From the NCBI GenBank assembly GCA_017502305.1, contig JAFVVG010000026.1:1-64000 (forward strand): a DNA stretch of 64,000 nucleotides, given 5' to 3'. Position numbers and translations under genes: made by a program. The stretch is from Clostridia bacterium (lineage in GTDB: Bacteria > Bacillota > Clostridia > Christensenellales > Aristaeellaceae). The notes beneath the pieces were generated by a model. It did not search any database and was not told the origin of the DNA. It saw only the letters and a program-made list of their open reading frames with translations. This document shows, one piece after another, positions 26,352-33,672 of this stretch (position 1 is the first letter of the stretch; every line of letters starts with the position of its first letter).

Positions 26352-27128
26352 TCATGCCTTGATGCCGTACACATCCATGGCATTCTGTGTTGTGTAGGCC
26401 GCCAGCTCCTCCAGGCTTTCGCCGCGGAGAGCCGCGATCTTCTCTGCCACGTAGTACACGTTTCCCGGCTCGTTCCGTCGTCCCCTCACGGGCTCCGGCG
26501 CGAGATACGGGCTGTCGGTTTCCACCAGCAGCCGCTCCCGGGGCACGTTCATGGCCGCCTCCTGGAGCTTGGGCGCCTTTTTGAAGGTCACCGGCCCGGC
26601 GAAGCTGATGTAGTATCCCAGTTTGAGATACTCCCTGGCGATCTCCCAGCTGCCGGAAAAGCAGTGGATGATGCCGCCGGTCAGCTTGCCCTTGTGGCGT
26701 TTGAGCAGGTCAATCATATCCTTATGGGCGTCCCGCACATGATAGGCCACGGGCACGTTCAGCTGCCAGGCCAGCTCCATCTGCTTCTCGCACACGTCCA
26801 TCTGCACTTCCCTTGGGGAAAGGTCGTAGTAGTAATCCAGGCCGATCTCCCCCAGGGCCACAACCTTATCTTCCTTCAGCCATTGGGCCAGCAGATCCAG
26901 GTCGCCGTCCTGCATGGTTTTCGCCTCATGGGGATGGATGCCCACAGCGGCGTAGCAGCCCTGATGGCCAGCGGCAAAATCCGCCGCGTGCCGGCTGCTT
27001 TCCATGTCCGAGCCGATCACCGCGTATCTGGTGACTCCCCTCTCCAGCATTCTGGCAAGGGTCTCGTCCCGGTCGGCGTCAAACTTATGGTCGTCCACAT
27101 GGCAGTGGGAATCAAACAGCTCCATCAT
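26352..27128 (-). CDS. tatD: TatD-family metal-dependent hydrolase (DNase)
   Basis: A 258-residue TIM-barrel metallohydrolase. Metal ligands are visible: the HxH pair in FDSHCHVDD (residues 8 and 10), GEIGLDYYYD (Glu near 92), YHVRDAH (about 129), IIHCFSG (about 153) and ETDSPYLAPEPVRG near 202. TatD proteins act as 3' exonucleases in DNA repair or proofreading. It overlaps the end of metG by four bases, a very common clostridial pairing, and therefore shares metG's T-box control. Confidence 0.94.
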   Translation of the reverse strand: MMELFDSHCHVDDHKFDADRDETLARMLERGVTRYAVIGSDMESSRHAADFAAGHQGCYAAVGIHPHEAKTMQDGDLDLLAQWLKEDKVVALGEIGLDYYYDLSPREVQMDVCEKQMELAWQLNVPVAYHVRDAHKDMIDLLKRHKGKLTGGIIHCFSGSWEIAREYLKLGYYISFAGPVTFKKAPKLQEAAMNVPRERLLVETDSPYLAPEPVRGRRNEPGNVYYVAEKIAALRGESLEELAAYTTQNAMDVYGIKA

Positions 27129-29161
27129 CCCACGATGGCACCGTCCTCAACGCCCTCGCCCACGGAAACCAGTCGCAGGTTATCGTTGCCGTCCACGGCG
27201 GAAAGGATCATGCCGTGGCTCTCGATGCCCATCATCAGGCGGGGCTTCAGGTTGGTGATGGCCACGATCTGCCGGCCCACCAGCTCCTCGGGGTTGGGAT
27301 AATACTGGGCAATGCCGGAGAGAATGGTGCGCTCGCCATCCTTGCCAAAGCTCAGGCGGAACTGAAGCAGCTTCTTGGACTTGGGCACATTGGTGCACTC
27401 CAGCACCCGGCCCACCTGAATCTTGCTCTGGAAGAAAGTATCGATGTTGATTTCAGCGGGATACTCAGGCTCCTCGTGCTTCTTCTCCTGCTTCTTTTCC
27501 TGCTTGTCGGCCTTCTTTTCTTCCTTCTTCTGCTGCTTCTCTTCCTTCTTATCGGCCTTGTCGGCAGCAGGGCTCAGCACTTCCAGCTCCTTCTTGATGT
27601 CAATGCGGGGGAACAGCGCTTCGCCCTTGCAGACCTTGATACCATCCGGCAAAGAACCGAAGCACTTGAGGGATTCCCAGGTCTTGAGCGTCTCATCCGT
27701 CACGCCCAGCTGCTGGAAGATGCGTTCGGGAGTAGTGGGCATGAAGGGGTAGATCAGCACCGCCACATAGCGGATGCACTCCGCCAGCATCAGCAGCACA
27801 TTGCCCAGACGATCCTTCTTCTCCGGGTCCTTGCCCAGGATCCAGGGCTGGGTCAGGTCGATGTACTTGTTGCACTCGCCAATAACCTTCCAGATTTCCG
27901 CCAGAGCCTGGCTGTACTGCAGCTTATCCATCTGCTCCTCCACCAGAGAGGGCAGGGCTGCGCAGTGCTCGCGCAGGGGGGTATCAAGGGCTTCATCAGC
28001 AGCGTCGTTCTTCCATGCGGGAACAATGCCGTCGAAATACTTTTCCATCATGGCCACCGTGCGGCTCACCAGGTTACCCAGGTCGTTGGCCAGGTCGGCG
28101 TTCATGCGGGTCAGGAAAGCTTCGTTGGTGTAGTTGCCGTCGGAGCCAAAGGGCATCTCGCGCATGAGGTAATAGCGCAGGGCGTCGCAGCCATAGCGGT
28201 CCACAATGGGCTGGGCATACTGCACATTGCCCTTGGACTTGCTCATCTTGTCGTTGCCAAACAGCAGCCAGCCGTGGGCGAACACCTGCTTGGGCAGCTC
28301 CAGGCCCAGGGCATGGAGCATGATGGGCCAGTAAATGGTGTGAAAGCGGACGATCTCCTTGCCTACCAGGTGCACATTGGCAGGCCAGTACTTCTTCATC
28401 AATTCATCGTTTTCGGTACCGTAGCCCAGGGCGGTAATGTAGTTGGTCAGCGCGTCGATCCACACATACACCACGTGCTTGGGGTCAAAGTCCACGGGCA
28501 CGCCCCACTTGAAGCTGGTGCGGCTTACGCACAGGTCCTGCAGGCCGGGCTTGAGGAAGTTGTTGATCATCTCGTTGGCGCGGCTGGCAGGCTGGATGAA
28601 ATCAGGATGGCTCTCGATATACTCAATCAGCCAGTCCTGATACTTGCTCATGCGGAAGAAATAGCTTTCCTCGGTAACCAGTTCCGTGGGACGGCCGCAG
28701 TCGGGGCAGACCTTCACGCCGTCCTTTTCCACCAGCTGACTGGCGGTCCAGAAGGACTCGCAGGGGGTGCAGTACTGGCCCTCATAGGAAGCCTTGTAGA
28801 TGTCGCCCTGCTCGTAGAACTGGCGGAAGATCTTCTGCACAATCTTCTCGTGGCGCTCGTCGGTGGTTCGGATGAAATCGTCATACTGGATGTTCATCAG
28901 CTTCCACAGGTCCTTGGTGTTGGCCACGATCTTGTCCACATACTCCTTGTGGGTCACGCCGGCCTCGGCAGCCTTCATTTCAATCTTCTGGCCGTGTTCG
29001 TCGGTACCGGTGAGGAAATAGGCATCGTAGCCGGTCAAACGCTTGAAGCGGGTCATGGTATCAGCCGCAACGGTGGTGTAGGTGTGGCCGATGTGCATAT
29101 TGCCGCTGGGATAGTAGATGGGTGTGGTGATGTAGAACTTCTTCTTGCAATCCTGGCACAT
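27125..29161 (-). CDS. metG: Methionyl-tRNA synthetase
   Basis: Charges tRNA-Met. I place the start at ATG 29161, eight bases after AGGAGGG. The 678 residues contain the HIGH motif (NMHIGHTY), a Cys-x2-Cys zinc knuckle pair (CTPCE and CPDCG) and the KMSKS loop (DKMSKSKGN). After the anticodon-binding domain comes a linker of about 40 residues made almost only of Lys, Glu, Gln and Asp (near 545-585), then a C-terminal OB-fold tRNA-binding domain (FQSKIQVGRVL to IVG). The linker is unusually long. A T-box riboswitch precedes the gene. Confidence 0.96.
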   Translation of the reverse strand: MCQDCKKKFYITTPIYYPSGNMHIGHTYTTVAADTMTRFKRLTGYDAYFLTGTDEHGQKIEMKAAEAGVTHKEYVDKIVANTKDLWKLMNIQYDDFIRTTDERHEKIVQKIFRQFYEQGDIYKASYEGQYCTPCESFWTASQLVEKDGVKVCPDCGRPTELVTEESYFFRMSKYQDWLIEYIESHPDFIQPASRANEMINNFLKPGLQDLCVSRTSFKWGVPVDFDPKHVVYVWIDALTNYITALGYGTENDELMKKYWPANVHLVGKEIVRFHTIYWPIMLHALGLELPKQVFAHGWLLFGNDKMSKSKGNVQYAQPIVDRYGCDALRYYLMREMPFGSDGNYTNEAFLTRMNADLANDLGNLVSRTVAMMEKYFDGIVPAWKNDAADEALDTPLREHCAALPSLVEEQMDKLQYSQALAEIWKVIGECNKYIDLTQPWILGKDPEKKDRLGNVLLMLAECIRYVAVLIYPFMPTTPERIFQQLGVTDETLKTWESLKCFGSLPDGIKVCKGEALFPRIDIKKELEVLSPAADKADKKEEKQQKKEEKKADKQEKKQEKKHEEPEYPAEINIDTFFQSKIQVGRVLECTNVPKSKKLLQFRLSFGKDGERTILSGIAQYYPNPEELVGRQIVAITNLKPRLMMGIESHGMILSAVDGNDNLRLVSVGEGVEDGAIVG

Positions 29162-29200
29162 GGTATGTACCCTCCTTTTTTTGATGGACGGGCATATGAA

Positions 29201-29425
29201 AAGTCCGCCCCATTGCAATAGGGGCGGACTTGTAAAATCCGCGTTGCCACCCTGATTTGTCGCTCATCATACGCTTAACGGCGCGACCCGTCGCGGCCTA
29301 AAGCAATCTCTCAGCCACGAAGCTCCGGAGCCATGTTCCCCTGCCCTCCGCGGCTGCCTCTCACCTACCGCAGCTCTCTTGGCACTTCGGCACAGGGTAC
29401 TCTTTCCTTCAACGCTTGTAAAGCA
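29201..29425 (-). promoter_or_regulatory. T-box riboswitch of metG-tatD, methionine specifier
   Basis: The minus-strand leader carries the T-box core AGGGTGGCAACGCGG (29239-29253), which pairs with the CCA end of uncharged tRNA. The terminator AAGTCCGCCCC / GGGGCGGACTT (29201-29211 with 29221-29231) follows. A Met specifier codon ATG is present in the stem I region at 29332-29334 (context GGGAACATGGCTCC). When tRNA-Met is uncharged the antiterminator forms and metG is transcribed. The T-box core is diagnostic; the specifier position is inferred from context. Confidence 0.88.
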
Positions 29426-29426
29426 T

Positions 29427-29456
29427 ATTATAGCCAATAAACAGTCCCATTGTCAA
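29427..29456 (-). promoter_or_regulatory. Promoter of the metG T-box transcript
   Basis: Minus strand: perfect TTGACA (29451-29456) and perfect TATAAT (29427-29432) with an 18-base spacer. The -35 overlaps the stop codon of the preceding GNAT gene. Confidence 0.85.
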
Positions 29457-30334
29457 GACAAATCCTGCTTCTTTTCCCAATACGTCCATCGTACCACCGG
29501 CTCATACCCGATCTTCTGATAAAAGGGATTCGTGCCGCCGGTCATGTGGGTGGCACCCAGCTTGCTCATCCTGCGGTAAAGCTCGCTGAGGATCGCCGCC
29601 GCCAGCCCTTTTCGCTGGTGCTGCGGCACCGTGCACAGGGGCTCCATATAGGCCAGGTTGTTTTCCGGCGTCCACCACATGCCTGCGTAGCACACATACT
29701 CCCCTGCCTCATTCTCAATGGCCAGCGCATGCTCAAAGGTAGCGTGGGGCGCCGCCATCAGTTGGAAGGCGTGCTCGTAATCCCCATCCCAGGGGCCTTC
29801 TTCCGCCTCGTGACCAAAGCCCTTCCAGCAGCACTCGCTGCACTTGGCCGGGTCCAGCGGAAGTTCGGCGAAGCGGTAGCCCGCCGGCAGCGGATAATCC
29901 AGCGGTTTGCTGAAATCGTAGATGCAGTCCGTATCCTCCCAGACTTTCCGATAGCCTGCCCTTTCCGCCGCAGCCAGCAGCGCCGTCTGACCGCCGAAGA
30001 GAATCAGCCGCTGCTTGCCGTCCATATTGGGCATATGGTCACCGGCATAGGCGATCATCTCCTCCGCCAGCTCCTCATAGCCGGGCCGCAGGGAGAAATA
30101 CACGTCCGTCACCGGATTTTCCATAAACACCAGCGCCACGATCGCTTCCCCATCCTTCCATATGCGACAGCGGTGCATATAGCTCTTGTCCATCCAGTCG
30201 GAGCACAGGGCATATTCCAGGAAAGGCGCCGGCACACCGTTGCGCCAGTCCTGTTCGTAGATTTCCGTCATGAACCGATACACATCCATGTGGTCACACA
30301 GGATGCGGTATTGGTGGTGGGTGATATTCTTCAT
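29453..30334 (-). CDS. GNAT-family acetyltransferase, 293 residues
   Basis: Two GNAT-like halves are likely. The C-terminal half is clear: YMEPLCTVPQHQRKGLAAAILSELYRRMSKLG gives the acetyl-CoA-binding loop (about 232-263), followed by MTGGTNPFYQKIGYEP. The N-terminal 150 residues hold a more degenerate domain. The substrate is unknown. The start overlaps the methyltransferase gene by four bases (ATGA), so the two are translationally coupled. Confidence 0.85.
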   Translation of the reverse strand: MKNITHHQYRILCDHMDVYRFMTEIYEQDWRNGVPAPFLEYALCSDWMDKSYMHRCRIWKDGEAIVALVFMENPVTDVYFSLRPGYEELAEEMIAYAGDHMPNMDGKQRLILFGGQTALLAAAERAGYRKVWEDTDCIYDFSKPLDYPLPAGYRFAELPLDPAKCSECCWKGFGHEAEEGPWDGDYEHAFQLMAAPHATFEHALAIENEAGEYVCYAGMWWTPENNLAYMEPLCTVPQHQRKGLAAAILSELYRRMSKLGATHMTGGTNPFYQKIGYEPVVRWTYWEKKQDLS

Positions 30335-31056
30335 CGTTTATCTCCTTTGGTGAAAAAGTACAGCTCCGTAATGTCCTCCATCTGCCGCTCCAGATACCCG
30401 CTGATCACAAACCCGGCGGTGATCTGACCACCGATGTACTGCTCCATGGTATGGCCGTATTCCACCCAATCGCCCTGATCGCCATGATCCAGCGAGGAAT
30501 AGGGCATGCGGTTCACCGCCTTGTAGCAGCCAAGAGCCGCGTCATATTCGCACACATAGGCAATGGGATTGCTGGAACACATGATGAAGCTGCCGCCCTT
30601 TTTCAGCACCCGGTATACCTCACGGAAAACCGGTGTCACATCGGGCACATAGAAAAGCGACGGCGGATTCAGCACCAAATCGAAGCTTTCATCGTCGAAC
30701 CGGGATAAATCGCACATGTTGCCATGCTGGATATCCATATCCAGCTTTTCCCGTCCGGCGATTTCCCGATCCTTATCCAGCATCTTTTCAGAAAGATCAA
30801 GCACGGTGACTTCCGCCCCGGCGCAGGCCAGCAGCGGCCCCTGCAGGCCGCCCGCCCCCGCCAGGCAAAGCACCTTTTTGCCGCGCAGGTCTCCATACCA
30901 CTCCGGCGGAACGGCCCGGTCACAGCCGAACATCAATTCCAGCTGACCATTACGGGCCTTCCGCAGCTGTTCCGGCGTGGCGCAGGCAGACCAGTTCACA
31001 TCATTCTCCACCAGGCGGTCGATGTTCCGTTCCACCTGGGCAAAAACGTTATCCAT
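30331..31056 (-). CDS. SAM-dependent methyltransferase
   Basis: A 241-residue class I methyltransferase. The SAM motif VLCLAGAGGLQGPLLACAGAEVTVLDLSEKML lies near residues 62-93, and the motif IV/V stretch FDLVLNPPSLFYVPDV near 128-143. I place the start at ATG 31056 behind GAAGGTGA. A longer frame upstream would be translated through the predicted 6S RNA and is rejected. The substrate is unknown. It is coupled to the GNAT gene. Confidence 0.88.
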   Translation of the reverse strand: MDNVFAQVERNIDRLVENDVNWSACATPEQLRKARNGQLELMFGCDRAVPPEWYGDLRGKKVLCLAGAGGLQGPLLACAGAEVTVLDLSEKMLDKDREIAGREKLDMDIQHGNMCDLSRFDDESFDLVLNPPSLFYVPDVTPVFREVYRVLKKGGSFIMCSSNPIAYVCEYDAALGCYKAVNRMPYSSLDHGDQGDWVEYGHTMEQYIGGQITAGFVISGYLERQMEDITELYFFTKGDKR

Positions 31057-31110
31057 TTTATCACCTTCATACGAAAAAAGGACAGCAGACACGCTGCCGC
31101 CACTTTTTTG

Positions 31111-31305
31111 AAATAAAATGCCCCAAGATGCCGATGCGCCCGTATTTTCACCCGCTCGGTTAAGCAGGCTGGTGCCCTGCCGATAGCCTCTGCCGTCCCC
31201 TGGCGTCATAAGACGGGGGCATGACATCACTATACTTGGACCCGGGCTCCATTTATGAAATGTCGGGGAACAATCGGAACACTGTCGCGCATCCCAGGAG
31301 CTTAT
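31111..31305 (-). ncRNA. ssrS: Probable 6S RNA
   Basis: An untranslated stretch of about 195 bases has its own perfect promoter. Its ends pair: GCTCC-T-GGGATGC (31289-31301) with GCATCTTGGGGC (31120-31131), a 12-pair terminal stem with one bulge, then ATTTTATTT. A small hairpin CCTGCT / AGCGGG (31163-31168 with 31151-31156) sits on the 3' side, where Firmicute 6S RNAs have a hairpin in the central bubble. The opening ATAAGCTCCTGGGATG resembles known 6S 5' ends. 6S RNA binds sigma-A RNA polymerase in stationary phase. The call rests on structure and partial sequence likeness, without an alignment. Confidence 0.68.
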
Positions 31306-31311
31306 GGCATT

Positions 31312-31340
31312 ATTATATGCCCGGCGGCTGGCGCTGTCAA
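31312..31340 (-). promoter_or_regulatory. Consensus promoter of the 6S RNA
   Basis: Minus strand: TTGACA (31335-31340), a 17-base spacer and TATAAT (31312-31317), a full match to the sigma-A consensus. Transcription would start near 31305. Confidence 0.88.
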
Positions 31341-31357
31341 GAACCATTTCATGTCAC

Positions 31358-31395
31358 AAAAACCCGCCTGCGCATCACAAGTCTATGCAGGCGGG
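31358..31395 (-). terminator. Terminator after the TPM-domain gene
   Basis: Arms CCCGCCTGC (31363-31371) and GCAGGCGGG (31387-31395) form a nine-base stem followed on the minus strand by five T, 23 bases after the TPM gene stop. Confidence 0.88.
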
Positions 31396-31417
31396 CCGAA
31401 CGTCATCCCTGGAAAAA

Positions 31418-32266
31418 TCAGAATCTGCGGCCCACGCCGCCGCCAAAGGACCTGCCGCTGGAGGAACGGTGCACACTGATGCCCCGTCCGCTGCTGCCGC
31501 CGGATCTTCCGCCCATGCTGCCGCCGCCGGTGTTGGTGGGATGCCGCATCACCGATACGCTCTGGCGCAGGAACTGCTCCTCATTCTTGACGAATTTGCA
31601 GCTGATGTTGTTTCTGTCGTAGCGGTAGGTACTGCCCTTCAGGCTGTATTTGCCGCTGACGGAGGTAAACATCAGCGCGGCCACAGCGATGCCCACCAGC
31701 GCGGCAACGCCCATTTCGCCGGTGGTCAGGGCGTTGTACAGGCCAGAAAGCCGCTGGCCAGTCTCCGCGTCATAGCGGAAGGAGCCCTCCTCGCGGCCCT
31801 GGATCAGGAAGCGCTCCAGGTACTGCAGAACAGCCACCGCCGCCCTGCCGTAATCCCCCGTAGCCAGGTGATCATAGCTCACGTTAAACAGGGTCTCCAG
31901 GCGATCATCGGTGATATAGTCAATCATCACGCCGCTGGTGGAAATCACCGGCGCGCGGTTGTTCATGTCGATCATGTACAGAAGACCCGCACCATCTTCG
32001 CCCATGCCGTAACCATGCTGTTCAAAGTAAGTATCGGCATAGTCCTGGATAATCTGATCGCTGTAGGTCGTGGGGACGTCATAGGTGGTCAGCACAGCCA
32101 CGTCCATCTGGAACTGTGCCTCAATCCGCTGAATGATCTGTTCCATGTCGCTGATCTCAAACACCGAAAACAGGCCCGCGTCGTCCACGATCATGGCATT
32201 GTCTGCCAGGGCCGCGCAGGGCAGCATCAGCACCAGGAGCAGCATGCAAAGGATGCGCTTTACCAT
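31418..32266 (-). CDS. TPM-domain membrane protein (YgcG-like)
   Basis: I place the start at ATG 32266 after GGAGGTG. The 282 residues begin with a signal peptide (about 1-22, ending ALADN). A TPM domain follows (about 25-155; VDDAGLFSVFEISDMEQIIQRIEAQFQMDVAVLTTY). A membrane helix lies near 190-212, and the tail is rich in Gly, Ser and Arg (GGGSMGGRSGGSSGRG). TPM proteins are secreted or membrane proteins with phosphatase-like or repair-related roles that are poorly defined. The gene overlaps its zinc-ribbon neighbour by seven bases. Confidence 0.85.
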   Translation of the reverse strand: MVKRILCMLLLVLMLPCAALADNAMIVDDAGLFSVFEISDMEQIIQRIEAQFQMDVAVLTTYDVPTTYSDQIIQDYADTYFEQHGYGMGEDGAGLLYMIDMNNRAPVISTSGVMIDYITDDRLETLFNVSYDHLATGDYGRAAVAVLQYLERFLIQGREEGSFRYDAETGQRLSGLYNALTTGEMGVAALVGIAVAALMFTSVSGKYSLKGSTYRYDRNNISCKFVKNEEQFLRQSVSVMRHPTNTGGGSMGGRSGGSSGRGISVHRSSSGRSFGGGVGRRF

Positions 32267-33309
32267 ACGAACGCACCTCCCAAACACAGCGCCGCGAATA
32301 CAGCCGCGCCCACCAGCAGACTGCACAGGAGCAGCTTGCTCTTCTTCAGGGGCAGCTTGCCGCACACAGCGCCGGTCTGCCCGTTCATCATATAGTAGTA
32401 AGGCTCGCCCTTCTCGCCGCCCTTGTAGGTCAGCACCCAGGCAGGCAGCATCAGATACTTCATTTTGGTGTTGGTCACCTGATAATCCGTCTGACCGCTG
32501 AGACTGTTGAACTCGCCTTTCTGGCTCATCAGGCTCTGGGCATAGCCCTGGGTCTCCTCCAGAATGCCGCCCTGCACGCCTTCAGCCTCCACGTCCCGCT
32601 TCTCTGCCAGGAAGCCGCTGAGGTATCCCATGGCAAAGGGCTTCACCGCTTCCATATCGTAGGGGTGAATGCCGTCGGAAAGCTTACCGTCGGCCTTGCT
32701 CAGCGCCTTGCGCACCATGTTGCGGAAAGAAAGCTTACCCTCCCGCTGCACGGCGAAATACCGGGTGGTGGTCACCGTCTGCTTGGGAGTGGTAGCCACG
32801 CTGACCCTGGTCCCCTGGCCGCTGAAGGTTGCCTCGCCCTCCACATCCGCCAGCCAGTAGGGATAATACACGCCGGAGAAATCCTCCATCTGCTGGGGGG
32901 TGAAGAAAGATCGGTCTATGAACTTCTTGCTCTTCACATAGGCGTTGAACTTTTCCTCCGCCGCCTTGCGGTCCAGCTGGAAGGGAATCACCCCATCAGG
33001 CTTGAATTCATCCGTAAGCCGGTCCGTCATCACCACAGGATTGTGGCAATAATAGCACCGTGCCGCCGCAGTGGTATCGTCGGTCACAATCTCGGCGCCG
33101 CACATCTTGCAATGGTACGTGCGCAGATGCTCCGTGGCGGAATCCTCCACCACTGGCTCGGCCTCGGCCTCCTTGGCTTCGGACTGCTGGCTGATCTCAT
33201 CTTCGTTAAAGGACGCGCTGCAATAGGGACACAGGAATCGCTGTCCTTCCGGGTCAAACTCCAGATACCCGCCGCAGGACGGGCACTTGAACGTAGCCGT
33301 CTGGCTCAT
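32260..33309 (-). CDS. Zinc-ribbon protein with a C-terminal membrane helix
   Basis: A 349-residue protein of unknown function. It has two zinc ribbons at the N-terminus (CPSC...CPYC near residues 9-30 and CKMC...CYYC near 67-89), linked by an acidic segment. A beta-rich middle follows (YYPYWLADVEGEATFSGQG, RYFAVQREGKLSF). A hydrophobic C-terminal helix (LLLCSLLVGAAVFAALCLGG, about 327-346) could anchor it. It is upstream of and overlaps the TPM gene, so the two products may work together at the membrane. Confidence 0.82.
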   Translation of the reverse strand: MSQTATFKCPSCGGYLEFDPEGQRFLCPYCSASFNEDEISQQSEAKEAEAEPVVEDSATEHLRTYHCKMCGAEIVTDDTTAAARCYYCHNPVVMTDRLTDEFKPDGVIPFQLDRKAAEEKFNAYVKSKKFIDRSFFTPQQMEDFSGVYYPYWLADVEGEATFSGQGTRVSVATTPKQTVTTTRYFAVQREGKLSFRNMVRKALSKADGKLSDGIHPYDMEAVKPFAMGYLSGFLAEKRDVEAEGVQGGILEETQGYAQSLMSQKGEFNSLSGQTDYQVTNTKMKYLMLPAWVLTYKGGEKGEPYYYMMNGQTGAVCGKLPLKKSKLLLCSLLVGAAVFAALCLGGAFVW

Positions 33310-33341
33310 GCTTGCCCCCTCCTTTTCGCAAACTTATATAC

Positions 33342-33370
33342 ATTTTACCATATCCAACTTCCATGTGCAA
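33342..33370 (-). promoter_or_regulatory. Promoter of the zinc-ribbon/TPM operon
   Basis: Minus strand: TTGCAC (33365-33370), a 17-base spacer and TAAAAT (33342-33347) preceded by TGG. AAAGGAGGG follows before the start codon. Confidence 0.65.
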
Positions 33371-33417
33371 GCATGGGTTGCATCCACAAAATCTGCTGGA
33401 AATTTTCATTTTCCCTC

Positions 33418-33446
33418 TTGACAACCCCTCCCCACCCGTGTATAAT
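33418..33446 (+). promoter_or_regulatory. Consensus promoter of tRNA-Ser
   Basis: TTGACA (33418-33423), a 17-base spacer and TATAAT (33441-33446), a perfect sigma-A promoter 33 bases before the tRNA. Confidence 0.88.
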
Positions 33447-33479
33447 GAACAACGTTGCGGATGACCGACGTAACATCAT

Positions 33480-33570
33480 GGAGAGTTGGCTGAGTGGTCT
33501 AAGGCGCACGACTGGAAATCGTGTGTGGGCTTATACCCCACCTAGGGTTCAAATCCCTAACTCTCCGCCA
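33480..33570 (+). tRNA. tRNA-Ser (anticodon GGA), CCA encoded
   Basis: The acceptor stem GGAGAGT pairs with ACTCTCC. The anticodon stem CACGA/TCGTG encloses loop CTGGAAA with anticodon GGA at 33514-33516, reading UCC and UCU. A long class II variable arm (GTGGGCTTATACCCCAC) and a T-arm with GGTTCAAATCC are present. The 3' CCA is encoded at 33568-33570. Confidence 0.97.
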
Positions 33571-33574
33571 TCGC

Positions 33575-33614
33575 AAACCCCTTGAAGCATAAGGCTTTGA
33601 GGGGTTTTCTTTTT
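33575..33614 (+). terminator. Terminator of tRNA-Ser
   Basis: AAACCCCTT pairs with the AGGGGTTT arm around an AAGCATAAGGCTT inner helix, then a T-rich run follows. It starts five bases after the encoded CCA. Confidence 0.85.
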
Positions 33615-33630
33615 CCCTTTTCCTTTTTTA

Positions 33631-33668
33631 CAACAAAAAACCACCGGATATCCGGTGGTTTTTGTTTA
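33631..33668. terminator. Bidirectional hairpin, end of the DUF4317 operon
   Basis: AACCACCGGAT / ATCCGGTGGTT (33639-33660) is a perfect 22-base palindrome with A and T runs on both sides. It can end the minus-strand DUF4317 transcript and back up the tRNA terminator on the plus strand. Confidence 0.85.
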
Positions 33669-33672
33669 TCCA

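Noticed and set aside
27215-29221. A 668-residue plus-strand frame over metG
   Set aside because: Antisense to metG, which has all its catalytic motifs and a T-box.
31111-31305. SRP RNA, RNase P RNA or tmRNA as the identity of the structured RNA
   Set aside because: The GGAAG apical motif of SRP, the conserved P4 core of RNase P and the tRNA-like ends of tmRNA are not seen. Length and end pairing fit 6S better.
31056-31347. N-terminal extension of the methyltransferase frame
   Set aside because: It would start upstream of the -10 of a perfect promoter and read through a structured RNA. The internal ATG at 31056 has a proper ribosome site and begins the conserved domain.
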